A DNA stretch of 64,000 nucleotides, taken from Loripinus fragilis. Lineage: Eukaryota > Mollusca > Bivalvia > Lucinida > Lucinidae. The DNA lies in the NCBI GenBank assembly GCA_964019695.1, contig OZ026528.1:54714495-54778494 (forward strand), read 5' to 3'. Below, in pieces: positions 43,809-53,640 of this stretch (its first letter is position 1; each line of letters begins with the position of its first letter). Position numbers and translations under genes: made by a program. Under the pieces are notes generated by a model. It was not told where the DNA came from and ran no database searches. It worked only from the letters and a program-made list of their open reading frames with translations.

Positions 43809-44370
43809 GTTATTTTAGGCATCATTTTTAAAATATACTTTTTGAGTTATGATCATATTGTTACTTGTTTATTCTAATTTTGATGGATAGTTGACATGAT
43901 GTCTGTTTTCAAGACTGATAAGAGACTATTTATGGTCGGAAGCTGATGTCGGTGGATGTGAAACTCCTGCACATTGTTTCTAATTACATCCTCATCAAGG
44001 TCGCCCACAGGTTTGTATTGTCCCCATTTCAAACGTTGCGGCGACGAAAGTGTACCGGTTTCTCGAAGTTATTTTCGTACTCGGAAAATGGTTCTTCTGC
44101 TGACCCCAGTCGCCTGAAAAGTATGTTGAATATATGATGAGCTGTCCTGCCCTGAGTGTTTCTCGAAATAAATTGAAACATTAGCTACAAGAAATTCGTC
44201 TTAAGATTTTAAATGTTTTAAAGATTTCTCAGTAGACATCATAGTTCCTAACTAATATAATGCTTTAAAATGAATTCTATTACATTTACTTTTACACGTA
44301 AGTCTTGTAAAAATCGTGCAAGTCATGATTTATGATAAAAAATGAAAATATTTAAAAAAAAATATTGTAT

Positions 44371-44457
44371 GTCGTGAGACTCGAACCCACTATCTCAACC
44401 CTGACAATCTCAACCCTGACAGCTATACGCTCTATCCAAATGGCTAAGCAGGACAGT
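44371..44457 (-). other. tRNA-like (pol III box) module, minus strand
   Basis: On the minus strand GCTTAGCCATTTGGATAGAG fits an A-box and GTGGGTTCGAGTCTCAC a B-box/T-arm. A 15-bp duplication (GACAATCTCAACCCT type) between them makes it too long for a tRNA. An A/T-rich stretch follows, as after the plus-strand module. Confidence 0.5.
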
Positions 44458-44563
44458 GACGGATACAGGATTAGAAAATACTTCACTCTAAAATCAATAA
44501 TTTTCATAATGTTTGCAAATCTAAAATTAGTTTTACGGGGTTATACGAGTTTATACCGCATAT

Positions 44564-45022
44564 TCATGAGTGCCAGTTTAACTTTGTATATCTATACTTG
44601 TTTTTGACTTTTTGTTTATTGTTACTCCCATTGTGGGAGTCTGTAATTGTTCTATGTTTTGATGTACGTAACTTTATGTCTATTCTAGTCTTGCTATCAT
44701 TTTGATGGGGAAGAGAGAGCTGGTTGCTTTGCTTAAATTGTCTTCCTGGTGTCTCGTGATGGTTTAGTGGCTCTTCCTCGCGGTGCCACGGGGTTGTCTG
44801 CGGTTTGTGACTGTGGTATTTCCTGATCATACTCACATATTTTTTTCGGAAATGCAATGATAAGTCTGATTGGATAACGTCATAAATTTGCAACAGTGTA
44901 TCCTGCAATATACTGTTGCGAATTATGTAACGTCGCTTTTCATTGGTTGACAGGTGAATTATGCAGATGGAAAGCGGTTTTATGAAGCTGTAGCGGCTGG
45001 ACGTTGGCGTTAAATAGTACAT
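44564..45022 (-). CDS. 152-codon ORF of unknown function, part of a repeat family
   Basis: A basic, His/Asn/Gln/Thr-rich frame containing KYVSMIRKYHSHKPQTTPWH, REEEPLNHHETPGRQFKQSN, QLSLPHQNDSKTRIDIKLRT and SKHRTITDSHNGSNNKQK. A homologous 20-residue stretch is at 11079-11144 on the other strand. I recall similar strings in unnamed bivalve predictions. No domain, signal peptide or membrane segment is apparent. Its 3' end runs into the right TIR of the element at 43606-44596. It may be a chance-open piece of a repeat rather than a protein gene, since the upstream sequence shows no clear promoter or splice site. Confidence 0.3.
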   Translation of the reverse strand: MYYLTPTSSRYSFIKPLSICIIHLSTNEKRRYIIRNSILQDTLLQIYDVIQSDLSLHFRKKYVSMIRKYHSHKPQTTPWHREEEPLNHHETPGRQFKQSNQLSLPHQNDSKTRIDIKLRTSKHRTITDSHNGSNNKQKVKNKYRYTKLNWHS

Positions 45023-45089
45023 TTACACTGTTTTGTTTTTGGAGGAAAAATGTTAATGGTGCATTAGAATGGGAATAACCATATTAAAA

Positions 45090-45171
45090 ATTTGGGGAGG
45101 TATATCGTCGGATATACGCTCGGAAATCAATACATTTCTGACTATATATCCGACGTTATACCTCCCCAAAT
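45090..45171. repeat. 82-bp foldback element
   Basis: ATTTGGGGAGGTATATCGTC continues to GGATATA at 45116. Its reverse complement is at 45145-45171 with one mismatch in 27. The loop is 28 bases. Confidence 0.85.
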
Positions 45172-45360
45172 GCAAATTTTGAATACAGCTTTCACCTAAC
45201 TAATACATGAAATAAAACTTCAGAAGTATTAATAAAGTATGTTCAATGCAAACCTTTCAAATACCAGAATTTTTGCAAGGTAAAAAAATTGTATCAAATT
45301 TCCTATTTTTTATTGTTTTCTTTATATCAGCTATTAGATTAATGATTTGTTTCTAACCAA

Positions 45361-45470
45361 GGTAAGTAAGGGTGCAAAGATCAGGAATCGCTACAATCAA
45401 GTACCACACCTGACCCAGGATACCAATGGGAAAGTGCCAAACTCACAGTAAGACACCACAAACGAGAATC
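45361..45470 (+). repeat. Dispersed repeat D, copy 2, left part
   Basis: CAAAGATCAGGAATC, CACCTGACCCAGGATACCA, GGGAAAGTGCCAAACTCACA and CACAAACGAGAATC match 59885-60030 (minus) and 20665. The copy is cut at 45470 by the LINE and resumes at 52376. Confidence 0.75.
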
Positions 45471-46957
45471 CCCCGAGTTCGCTTACCGCCTTGCCGTGGT
45501 TCGGGGGCTTAATTCGCACAGGGGACTTTATTTTTGAATAACTGTCCCCTCTGCTTAAAGCTAAAGGTAAGCCAGGCGCTCGCCCTCTGGCGCCCTAGAA
45601 ATATGGATGGCTGTCCGGCACCACTGGGGACAGACTGTATGTACCTTCGTACTTAAGCAGGCCTGTTTGCGTCTCTTGTTTTGCAGACTTGAGAGGTGAC
45701 AGGTTGGGGTTAAAGTCCTCACGCAAACCAGTGGTAACTGTCCGTAAAAACGCAACTATATCAACTTGTTTTCATAAGTAACCAAAAGCTTAAAGTTATC
45801 AAAAATTGTCTTCTACTAGTAAAACTGTAAAGAAGATAAAAGTCAAATATAGCAATTTTTATAACTGCTATCGTCTTAATTATTGAGTTCTATGTCTTGT
45901 TGAACATTTATTTTTAAACTCTTACTTTATCTATATGACAGTTTTCATGATTAACTGTCCAGTACCTAAGTTACATTCTTGATCTTATATTTTTAAAGTT
46001 CTGTATTGTAGAGCTTTAAAGTTCTCTATTGTAGGGATATCTTCAGATTTAACTTGAAGAGCAATTTACCTGTGAAATATCTTTGCTAAATCTCAATATC
46101 TTATTCAAAAGAATATACTGTAGTTCTTTCTGTCTCAAATTCATTTATTTATCTAATACTATTTGTGTCTTTTTTTCATTATCAACCAGGCTTAAATTGA
46201 TCAGGTCTACTACAATCATTTCAATTTCAAACTTTTTAAATAATCTATCACAGTTTATTTTCTAAACTGTACATCACAACCGGGCTTATACCGTGTCTGT
46301 AGGGTTAAAATATACAGATTGCTTTACTGCTGTAGTAGATAAGGTGAAAACCCTTATTAAAACAGTGTGCTGCCTGTTTGCCGTGGGTTTGCGACGCGTG
46401 AATGGGAGAAGAGAATCCTGGCAATTGAGGAAAGCCCAGGGATCTCCAGCTTTCCAACACATTGTTTTGGTCTCGGATTCAGCTAGACGTGAGTCCAGTG
46501 CTTGGTCCGGCGCTGGATCAATCGGCTGGGTGGTCCATCTCTAGAAACCATCTTATTCTTTCTTCCTTCTGTCTTATTGAAAGTATCTTTTAGGTACGTA
46601 ACCGGGTTCAATCTTCTTTTTTATATCTTCCTATTTGGTTTCAAGAGTGACTGCTCATGGGCTAATCCTGGGGCATATAGACCAGCGTTAATAAGGCTTT
46701 TGAGAGTGGTGAGGGGGGTCATCAAATTACGGGTGGGGACGTCCAATAAATGTTAGACTTTTTTCTTAAGGGAATCTACGTTTGATATGTATTGGACGTT
46801 AATCTTAAGCTGGAAGAACTACTGGAAAATATGAACCGGAGTATGGTAGATATGTAACTTTAATGTAGGAAATAGGAGAGCCATTTCCATATAACATTCC
46901 CTTGTTGGGCTCCACGGTGGGTGAAGAACATATCTATTGAACTTAAAACCAAACACC
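45471..46957 (+). promoter_or_regulatory. 5' UTR and presumed internal promoter of the LINE
   Basis: Starts CCCCGAGTTCGCTTACCGCC right after the target duplication. GC-rich at the beginning (45471-45760) and again at 46380-46540, AT-rich between. Full-length LINEs of this group carry their promoter here. No TATA box or protein-binding site can be shown. Confidence 0.5.
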
Positions 46958-48304
46958 ATGGATCATGCTAAATTTACTTTTACCATGGTCCCCCCTTCGA
47001 CCCCAGGTCCAAGCCTGGGTTTGACCCCCAATCTTGCGTTGTCTCAAGACAACTATCCTACTCTTGCAAACTCTAACAAACGACAACGACCGGATTCCGA
47101 CGATGAGATAAGCAATTCCACAATTTTCAAACCTGCAGAGAATTTTGCTCGATTTTTGGTAGTTAAATCAACAGATTCAGAAAAACCAATTACATCACTT
47201 TCACCATTTGTAATAGAAAAGCAGATAGAAGCAACAATTGGAACACCAAAATCAGTTAAAAAATTAAAAAATCAAACTCTTCTTATTGAAACACAAAGGA
47301 AAACACAAACTGAAAACTTACTAAAAATGACAACTTTTTTTAACCTACCAGTGACTGTTTCGGAACATCATACCCTTAACACATCTAAAGGAATTATCAG
47401 AGATAGAGCTTTGAAGGGCGAGTCTGAGGAAAACATAAAAGAGTATCTAAAAGATCAAGGTGTAATAGCTGTAAAGCGATTTACAATCAAAAAAGGCAAT
47501 AGTACCATTGAAACAAACACACTACTTTTGACATTCAATATGATTACAGTACCTAAATCTTTAAGGATCTTCTACAGATTTATACCTGTTGACATTTATA
47601 TTCCAAATCCGTTACGCTGTTTTAACTGCCAAAAATTCAATCATCATGAAAATAACTGCCCAGAAGATCTTGGTTCAGTCTGTGAAAATTGTGGAATGGG
47701 AGAATATAATCATATAACGAGCAAGTGCAAAAATCCTCCAAAATGTGTAAACTGTGGACAAGATCACATCTCAAAGTCAAATGAGTGTGAAGCCTGGAAG
47801 AGAGAAAAAGAAATCATGAAAATTAAAGTCATCAATAATATACCATACATAGAAGCCAGAAAAATGTTTGAAAAACAGCCTGACACATCCTATTCCAGAA
47901 TAGTACAATCAGCTCAAAATAAAAAAGCAGAAACTAAAACAACCGGCACCCAAACTAATATAAAAGATACAGAAGTGACAGCAAGCACGAAGATCATAGA
48001 GCCTAGAAAAAGAACAACACCTAAAACAGCAACACAACCTAAAGCAACATCAATGACCAACTCTCAACCACAAACACAGAAAAGCTTATCTCAAAATGAA
48101 AAAAGTGAAAAAAATACCAGAGAATCCAGACCAATGTCAAAAACACGGCCCAATAATAGGAAAAACAGTGTTTCTCCTAAGTTGGGCCCAAAAGAGAAAA
48201 CTGTAGTTAAACTTACAAGAGTTCAAGATGAACATATCAAGCTGAATAATAAATATGGTAATCTTGAGCAACAAATGGAGGAAGATCCTCCACCAAACAA
48301 TTAA
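46958..48304 (+). CDS. LINE ORF1: RNA-binding zinc-knuckle protein
   Basis: 448 codons from the ATG at 46958, whose context CACCATGG is favourable; the frame is open a further seven codons upstream but without an ATG. N-terminal Pro/Thr-rich region; middle part (about residues 65-215) with FARFLVVKS, IGTPKSVKKLKN, IKKGNSTIETNTLLLTF and IPNPLRCFNC, resembling the RRM-like plus linker region of jockey-type ORF1; then three zinc-knuckle-like motifs: CFNCQKFNHHENNC, CENCGMGEYNHITSKC and CVNCGQDHISKSNEC. The tail is Lys/Thr/Ser/Pro-rich (TTPKTATQPKATSMTNSQPQ). Such proteins bind element RNA, form particles and escort it to the nucleus. The stop TAA at 48302 is followed in the same frame by ORF2. 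Confidence 0.88.
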   Translation: MDHAKFTFTMVPPSTPGPSLGLTPNLALSQDNYPTLANSNKRQRPDSDDEISNSTIFKPAENFARFLVVKSTDSEKPITSLSPFVIEKQIEATIGTPKSVKKLKNQTLLIETQRKTQTENLLKMTTFFNLPVTVSEHHTLNTSKGIIRDRALKGESEENIKEYLKDQGVIAVKRFTIKKGNSTIETNTLLLTFNMITVPKSLRIFYRFIPVDIYIPNPLRCFNCQKFNHHENNCPEDLGSVCENCGMGEYNHITSKCKNPPKCVNCGQDHISKSNECEAWKREKEIMKIKVINNIPYIEARKMFEKQPDTSYSRIVQSAQNKKAETKTTGTQTNIKDTEVTASTKIIEPRKRTTPKTATQPKATSMTNSQPQTQKSLSQNEKSEKNTRESRPMSKTRPNNRKNSVSPKLGPKEKTVVKLTRVQDEHIKLNNKYGNLEQQMEEDPPPNN

Positions 48305-48313
48305 ACATTAGCC

Positions 48314-51300
48314 ATGAAGGTTTCCAAATTACATATTATACTCTTTCTTTCTTTAATTATACCTGATATGGATTACAAACACAATATTATTCAATGGAAC
48401 TGTCGAGGTTTAAAAACTAAATTAGATGAAATTTCCCTTTTACTCAGTATCTATAAACCATCTGTATTTTGTCTACAAGAAACTTTTTTAAAACCTGAAG
48501 ATAATATAACTCTTAAAGGTTTTAATATATATAATTATATACACTCTGACTGCCAAAGACCTTCTGGCGGTAGCTCTATCTTAGTTAAATCTTCTTGTCC
48601 TCAACGAAATATAGTTTTAACCACAGAACTTCAGGCAACTGCTGTTTCTGTAACGTTAGATAAAGAAATAACTATATGTTCTATTTATATTCCACCTTCT
48701 TTTTCCTTAAAAACTGAACATCTTGATTCTTTATTAAAACAACTCCCTTCTCCATATCTACTATTAGGTGACTTTAATGGTCATAATATTCTCTGGGGTA
48801 ATAAAGAAAATAATTCCAGAGGCGAACTCATTGAAAATTTCATTACAAACAATGATATATGTCTTATGAATGACAAATCAAACACTTATATGCATGATCC
48901 AACAGGCTCTTTCTCTTCCATAGATCTTTCCTTATGCCATCCATCCCTTTTTCTTGACTTTAATTGGTCTGTCTGTAAAGATCAACATCATAGTGATCAT
49001 TTTCCTATCGTCATTAAAAGTAATACTTCCTCAGTAGAAGATCATAATCCAAAATGGAAACTAAATAAAGCTAATTGGGAAGTATTTCAATCTTTATGTA
49101 CTGAAACAATAACTGTAGAAAGTTTTAAAGATTCTTCAGACCCTTTGTCTGATTTCACCTCTTCCCTTATTGATATATCTTCTAAATGTATACCAAAAAC
49201 CTCGACAAATCCAACAAAAAGTAATCCATGGTACAATGATGAATGTAAAGAAGCTATTAAAACGAGGAAAAAAGCTCTAAATAAATTCAAAAAATATCCA
49301 ACTAAGGACAATTTAAATGAAGTAAAAGTATTTAGAGCAAAGGCTCGCAGAACAATTAAGATATCGAAACGAAAGTCATGGCGTTCTTACGTTTCAAAAA
49401 TTAATCACAAAACCCCTATAAAAAAAGTTTGGGATATGATAAGAAAAATATCTGGTAAGACAAAATCACCCAGTTACACCCATTTAAACCATCCCGTTAC
49501 AGAAACAAAAGCAACAAGTAAATTTGATATAGCTGAAACCTTAGGAGAAACATTTTTAAACAATTCGTGTTCAAGAAATTACTCTGAAAAATTTCAAAAA
49601 GTTAAAGCAGAACAAGAAAAAATTAAACTTAATTTCAAGTCTGCAAATACTGAGGAATATAATAATCTTTTTAATTTTGATGAACTTTTGGATGCAATTA
49701 AACAATCACATGATTCTGCAACTGGACCAGATGAAATACATTATCAAATGCTTAAACATCTTCCAGAGAGTTCCCTCCAAGCTCTTTTAGGTATATTTAA
49801 TCATATATGGACTACTGGTGATTTTCCTGAAGACTGGCGATTAGCCACTGTAATACCTATACCCAAACCAGGGAAAGATCATGCTGAGCCAACCAATTAT
49901 AGACCTATAGCTCTTACAAGTTGTCTTTGTAAAACTTTAGAAAGAATGATTAATAAAAGGTTGATTTGGTATTTAGAATCAAACAATCTTTTATCACGGT
50001 ATCAGTCGGGTTTCCGAGCTGGCCGTAGTACAAATGATAATTTAGTTAAATTGGAAACTTTCATACGTGATGCCTTTGTTAAAAAGGAACACGTTGTAGC
50101 TGTCTTTTTTGACTTGGAAAAAGCATACGATACCACATGGAGATATGGCATTATGAAAGATATTCATAAACTAGGACTAAGAGGTAGACTACCTACTTTT
50201 ATTGAAAGCTTCCTTGCTGATCGCGCAATGCAAGTGAGGGTGGGATCCACTCTTTCTGATTTATATGATCAGGAACAGGGGGTCCCACAGGGCGGTGTAC
50301 TTTCTACAACTCTTTTTAATATTAAAATCAATGATATTGTTAAATGCCTTGATAATTTAACAGATTGTTCTCTCTATGTTGATGATTTTTGTATTTGCTT
50401 TCGATCAAAAAGTATGCGAACAATTGAAAGGCATCTACAGCAAAACTTAAACAAGATAGAACATTGGGCCACTAATAATGGTTTTAAATTTTCCAAGTCA
50501 AAAACACAGTGTGTACATTTTTGTCAATTGCGAAAACAACATGATGATCCAGTTCTTACATTATATGGATCGCCTATTCCTGTTGTACAGGAATACAAAT
50601 ATCTTGGTTTGATATTTGACAAAAAGCTTAGTTTTATCCCGCATATTAAATACTTGAAGGCAAAGTGCCTTAAATCCTTGAACATATTGAAAGTTTTATC
50701 TCACACTACTTGGGGTGCAGATCGAACAACACTCTTACAATTATATCGATCTTTGATACGTTCAAAACTAGACTATGGATCCATTGTTTACGGATCAGCA
50801 AGAAAATCTTATTTAGCTATGCTTGACCCTATCCATCATCAAGGTCTTAGATTAGCCTTAGGAGCATTTAGAACATCACCTACTGCAAGTCTTTATGTTG
50901 AGGCAGATGAACCATCTTTAAATACACGTAGAGAAAAACTTTCTTTACAATATGCTATTAGAATTGCTGAAAATAATTCAAATCCAGCTCATGATGTGAC
51001 CTTTCAGCCAAAATACACAGATCTTTATGAAAGCAAACCAAATTTTATTAAATCTTTTGGCGTCAGAACTTTACCAGTCCTCGAATCTGCAAACATAAAC
51101 TGTAAAAACATAGATAAAAATTTTACACCAAATGTACCAGCATGGTGTATAAATAAACCAAAACTTATTTTCGATTTACACTCTAGTAAGAAATCAGAAA
51201 CAAGTCCAATTATCATGAAATCTAATTTCCAAGAGCTAAAATCACATTACATGGAATATAAGCACATTTATACAGATGGTTCAAAAGACGATATGAAAGT

Positions 51301-52060
51301 AGGATGCGCAGTAGTAGCTGACGACTTCTCTGAAACAATACGAATTCCAGATGGGTCCTCAATTTTTACAGCAGAAGCAAAAGCTATTGATTTAGCATTA
51401 GACTTTATTGCCGATTGTGAAACTTCAAATAAATTTGTTATATTTTCAGACTCCCTTTCAGTTTTAAAATCTTTAGATCATACATCTTCAAAAAATCCCC
51501 AAATTCAAAAACTACTTGAAAAACATCATGATTTATCAGAACTTAATGAAATAGTTTACTGTTGGATCCCTAGACACATTGGCATTGCTGGCAATGAAAG
51601 TGTGGATCAAAAAGCAAAAGATTCATTGAATTTACACCCAACAAACTTTTCAATACCGTATGCAAATTTTAAATCTTTTATCAATAGGTACATTTTAAAC
51701 AAATGGCAAATTTTATGGAATAACAGTGTTGGTAATAAACTCTTTGAGATTAAACCTGTCATTGGACAATCTCAACCAGTAGTACGAAATGTCAGACAGG
51801 AGGAAGTCGTCCTTGCTCGTTTACGTATTGGTCATACAAGGATCACACACTCATATCTTTTAAAACGAGAGGAGCCACCGTATTGTTTTGGATGTGATAC
51901 ACTCTTTACAGTCCGCCATTTTCTACTTGAATGTGGTGATTTTTCTCATATTAGAAACAAATACTTTCATGTTGGTACAATCAAACAATTGTTTAATGAT
52001 GTACCTATTGATAATGTCTTTTTATTCTTAAAAGAGATTAATCTTTTTAACAAATTGTAA
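48314..52060 (+). CDS. LINE ORF2: endonuclease, reverse transcriptase, RNase H
   Basis: 1248 codons from the first ATG, an alternative ATG being residue 19 (48368). Endonuclease, residues about 22-232: QWNCRGL, QETF (E56), GDFNGH (D153, N155), SSIDLS (D204), SDHF (D228, H229). Reverse transcriptase, about 460-760: ATGPDEIHYQML, NYRPIALTS, FFDLEKAYDTTW, GVPQGGVLST, YVDDF (D690, D691). RNase H, about 983-1105: YTDGS (D988), TAEAKA (E1021), FSDSLSVL (D1046), CWIPRHIG (H1088), NESVD (D1098). Terminal knuckle CFGCDTLFTVRHFLLEC (C1191, C1194, H1202, C1207). All expected catalytic residues are present. It nicks target DNA, primes on the nick, copies the RNA and removes the RNA strand. The usual IPSH of RNase H is IPRH here. 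Confidence 0.95.
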   Translation: MKVSKLHIILFLSLIIPDMDYKHNIIQWNCRGLKTKLDEISLLLSIYKPSVFCLQETFLKPEDNITLKGFNIYNYIHSDCQRPSGGSSILVKSSCPQRNIVLTTELQATAVSVTLDKEITICSIYIPPSFSLKTEHLDSLLKQLPSPYLLLGDFNGHNILWGNKENNSRGELIENFITNNDICLMNDKSNTYMHDPTGSFSSIDLSLCHPSLFLDFNWSVCKDQHHSDHFPIVIKSNTSSVEDHNPKWKLNKANWEVFQSLCTETITVESFKDSSDPLSDFTSSLIDISSKCIPKTSTNPTKSNPWYNDECKEAIKTRKKALNKFKKYPTKDNLNEVKVFRAKARRTIKISKRKSWRSYVSKINHKTPIKKVWDMIRKISGKTKSPSYTHLNHPVTETKATSKFDIAETLGETFLNNSCSRNYSEKFQKVKAEQEKIKLNFKSANTEEYNNLFNFDELLDAIKQSHDSATGPDEIHYQMLKHLPESSLQALLGIFNHIWTTGDFPEDWRLATVIPIPKPGKDHAEPTNYRPIALTSCLCKTLERMINKRLIWYLESNNLLSRYQSGFRAGRSTNDNLVKLETFIRDAFVKKEHVVAVFFDLEKAYDTTWRYGIMKDIHKLGLRGRLPTFIESFLADRAMQVRVGSTLSDLYDQEQGVPQGGVLSTTLFNIKINDIVKCLDNLTDCSLYVDDFCICFRSKSMRTIERHLQQNLNKIEHWATNNGFKFSKSKTQCVHFCQLRKQHDDPVLTLYGSPIPVVQEYKYLGLIFDKKLSFIPHIKYLKAKCLKSLNILKVLSHTTWGADRTTLLQLYRSLIRSKLDYGSIVYGSARKSYLAMLDPIHHQGLRLALGAFRTSPTASLYVEADEPSLNTRREKLSLQYAIRIAENNSNPAHDVTFQPKYTDLYESKPNFIKSFGVRTLPVLESANINCKNIDKNFTPNVPAWCINKPKLIFDLHSSKKSETSPIIMKSNFQELKSHYMEYKHIYTDGSKDDMKVGCAVVADDFSETIRIPDGSSIFTAEAKAIDLALDFIADCETSNKFVIFSDSLSVLKSLDHTSSKNPQIQKLLEKHHDLSELNEIVYCWIPRHIGIAGNESVDQKAKDSLNLHPTNFSIPYANFKSFINRYILNKWQILWNNSVGNKLFEIKPVIGQSQPVVRNVRQEEVVLARLRIGHTRITHSYLLKREEPPYCFGCDTLFTVRHFLLECGDFSHIRNKYFHVGTIKQLFNDVPIDNVFLFLKEINLFNKL

Positions 52061-52375
52061 CTATTATCCTTTGAACTGTTTACTTATTTAAACTTGCTTT
52101 CAGCATATCTTTTTCTTTTTTGCAGGAGAAGATCATGTATAGTCATCTGATTAGCCTATGTTGTTGTCAGATATTGTACATGGTCTTCGCTGTAAAATGA
52201 TTACTATTTTAACGTCTTTGCTATACTCATATGTTTTATGTGTTAAATTGTTAATATTTTAGCTTATCTATTATAGTTTTAATGTTCAGTAATACTTCTC
52301 TTACCTAACCTTGATGACGCTAATGACCCAAAAGGGTTGATGCGTCGTTAAACTCCAACTCATCATCATCATCAT
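52061..52375 (+). other. LINE 3' UTR with terminal hairpin and (ATC)n tail
   Basis: A T-rich stretch, then the stem-loop GACGCTAATGACCC/GGGTTGATGCGTC at 52316-52346, then CTCCAACTCATCATCATC up to the target duplication. The 3' hairpin is shared with LINE copy 1 although the rest of the UTR has diverged. Confidence 0.8.
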
Positions 52376-52445
52376 CACAAACGAGAATCAAGGGGTCAGC
52401 CCTTTACCAGCAGGTGACCACAAAGCACATATAAACGGACGCTCA
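52376..52445 (+). repeat. Dispersed repeat D, copy 2, right part
   Basis: Continues ACGAGAATCAAGGGGTCAGC and CAGCAGGTGACCACAAAGCA, as in 20740-20790, from the point where the LINE interrupted it. Confidence 0.75.
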
Positions 52446-52780
52446 AATTTGAGAACATCTGATAAGTTAATATTGAGATATTCATGTCAAAACAACAGTA
52501 CCCCGTATGTCATGGATAATAAAACATAGCATTCCTAAGTTTAGTAAACGCCATATTCTACAAAGGTCTTGTGAGGTACAGAGTAGCAATTGTTGATAAC
52601 AGTGACGCACTCCCAGTTACACATATATGCCTGTTTTCTCCTTCAAAGATACCTAAACTACTCGTTAAAACCCCAAGGCAGACTATTGCTTTCTGTTTAG
52701 TTTGAAGTCAATAGAATTTTGTTGGTTGTTGCAACCTTCAGTCTGTTTCTATATTCAGTGACAATAAGCTATAAGTTTGA
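52446..52780. other. No gene seen
   Basis: No motif or repeat recognised on either strand. Confidence 0.35.
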
Positions 52781-52789
52781 AAACAAAAT

Positions 52790-53640
52790 CTTTCCACGCT
52801 CTTTCTACAGCTGCAGTTGAACTTATTAGACTTTTGAATCTTTAACAGCTGATCCATGTTAGTAAGCTTCTTGCTTCTCGATATCTTGAACATCTTGGTT
52901 GCAAAGGCGTTTTTTTATCTTTGAAAATGTCTTATAGTTCGTTACACTGGAACACCGAATCCTCAACATCTAGGTTAAATAACAGTTGATGGCCCCAATG
53001 AAGCGTTGTGGCATCAGTTGGTGTCCTGATTTTAAAGTTAAAGCTGACAGGCGTGTGATGATTTCTGTGTTCTGGTGACGCCTCTCAATCTACATGTAGT
53101 TATTCAACTCATCCAGGAACTGCTTTCTGGTTCCTTGTCAAATTAGCTTCTTCCACATTTACCACGCCCTGTAGCGCAGTTGGTAGCGAGGCACACTGCA
53201 AATCCAGGGAGTTTGACTTCAATTGCGGCGGTCTGGTACTTGCATGGAAATTGATCATGAAAGAATATCTATAGTCATTCTCCTCCTCCCGCTGAATCAA
53301 GAAAGGTAGTTGTCAGTTACAAGAGAAAGTGTGTGCGCAATGTTATGATAGACTGCTTTGTCAAGCTTGCCCAGAAAAAGGTATGGGTAGATGAACTGTT
53401 GACTGGGGCGTAAAACCTCAAACCTTACACAAAAAAAAAGTTTCTTCCGTACATAGTTCATTTGCTGTCATAGCTTTCATCAGGTAAGGGTTATCTATCA
53501 CTTTGATCTGATGCAGACTATTGATTGTTGCTTCAAGTTTGGGCTCACCTTCTAAGAAAGCTATATTTAATATGCCAAAATGATGCAGATATCGCACAAT
53601 AGGTGAATGAAGACACTGTCATAGGTATTTAACATTTTAA
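52790..53640 (-). pseudogene. Decayed minus-strand coding remnant, unknown family
   Basis: From 53640 leftward the minus strand reads CLHSPIVRYLHHFGILNIAF, LEGEPKLEATINSLHQIKVI, DNPYLMKAMTANELCTEE. It is then interrupted by a SINE (53165-53440), continues ANLTRNQKAVPG, and further on RTPTDATTLHWGHQLLFNLD, VEDSVFQCNEL, DIFKDKKTPLQ and STAAVERAWKDF. Stops and shifts separate the pieces. The composition and run lengths are coding-like, but I do not recognise a domain. It probably belongs with the remnants at 55850-57385. Confidence 0.4.
53165..53441 (+). mobile_element. SINE family B, diverged copy inside a decayed gene
   Basis: Starts CGCCCTGTAGCGCAGTTGGT. Body words are GGAAATTGATCATGAAAGAA, TGTCAGTTACAAGAGAAAGT and AAGCTTGCCCAGAAAAAGG, then GGGGCGTAAAACC and an A-run. 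TTCTTCC on both sides may be the remnant of a target duplication. Confidence 0.7.

Larger units (their letters stand above)
43606..44596. mobile_element. About 1-kb TIR element with two convergent tRNA-like modules
   Basis: TATAGCTATACAAAGTTACA continues with CTGGCACTCATTAAT at the left end (43606-43640). The right end (44562-44596) is its reverse complement with 3 mismatches in 35. Inside, a tRNA-like box pair lies on the plus strand near the left end and another on the minus strand near the right end, so both would be transcribed toward the centre. No transposase frame is visible. Family unknown. Confidence 0.65.
45471..52375 (+). mobile_element. Full-length jockey/I-type LINE with intact ORFs
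   Basis: CACAAACGAGAATC occurs at 45457-45470 and again at 52376-52389. Removing the 6905-bp insert restores the continuous order of dispersed repeat D as seen elsewhere in the window, so both ends are fixed by an independent criterion. Contents: a 5' UTR of about 1.5 kb, ORF1, ORF2 in the same frame after one TAA, a 3' UTR of about 250 bp, a terminal hairpin and an (ATC)n tail. Nothing in either ORF is visibly broken. Of the LINEs in the window this is the best candidate for recent activity. The clade is probably Nimb or a close relative in the I/jockey group (endonuclease, RT, RNase H and CCHC in ORF1). Confidence 0.93.
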
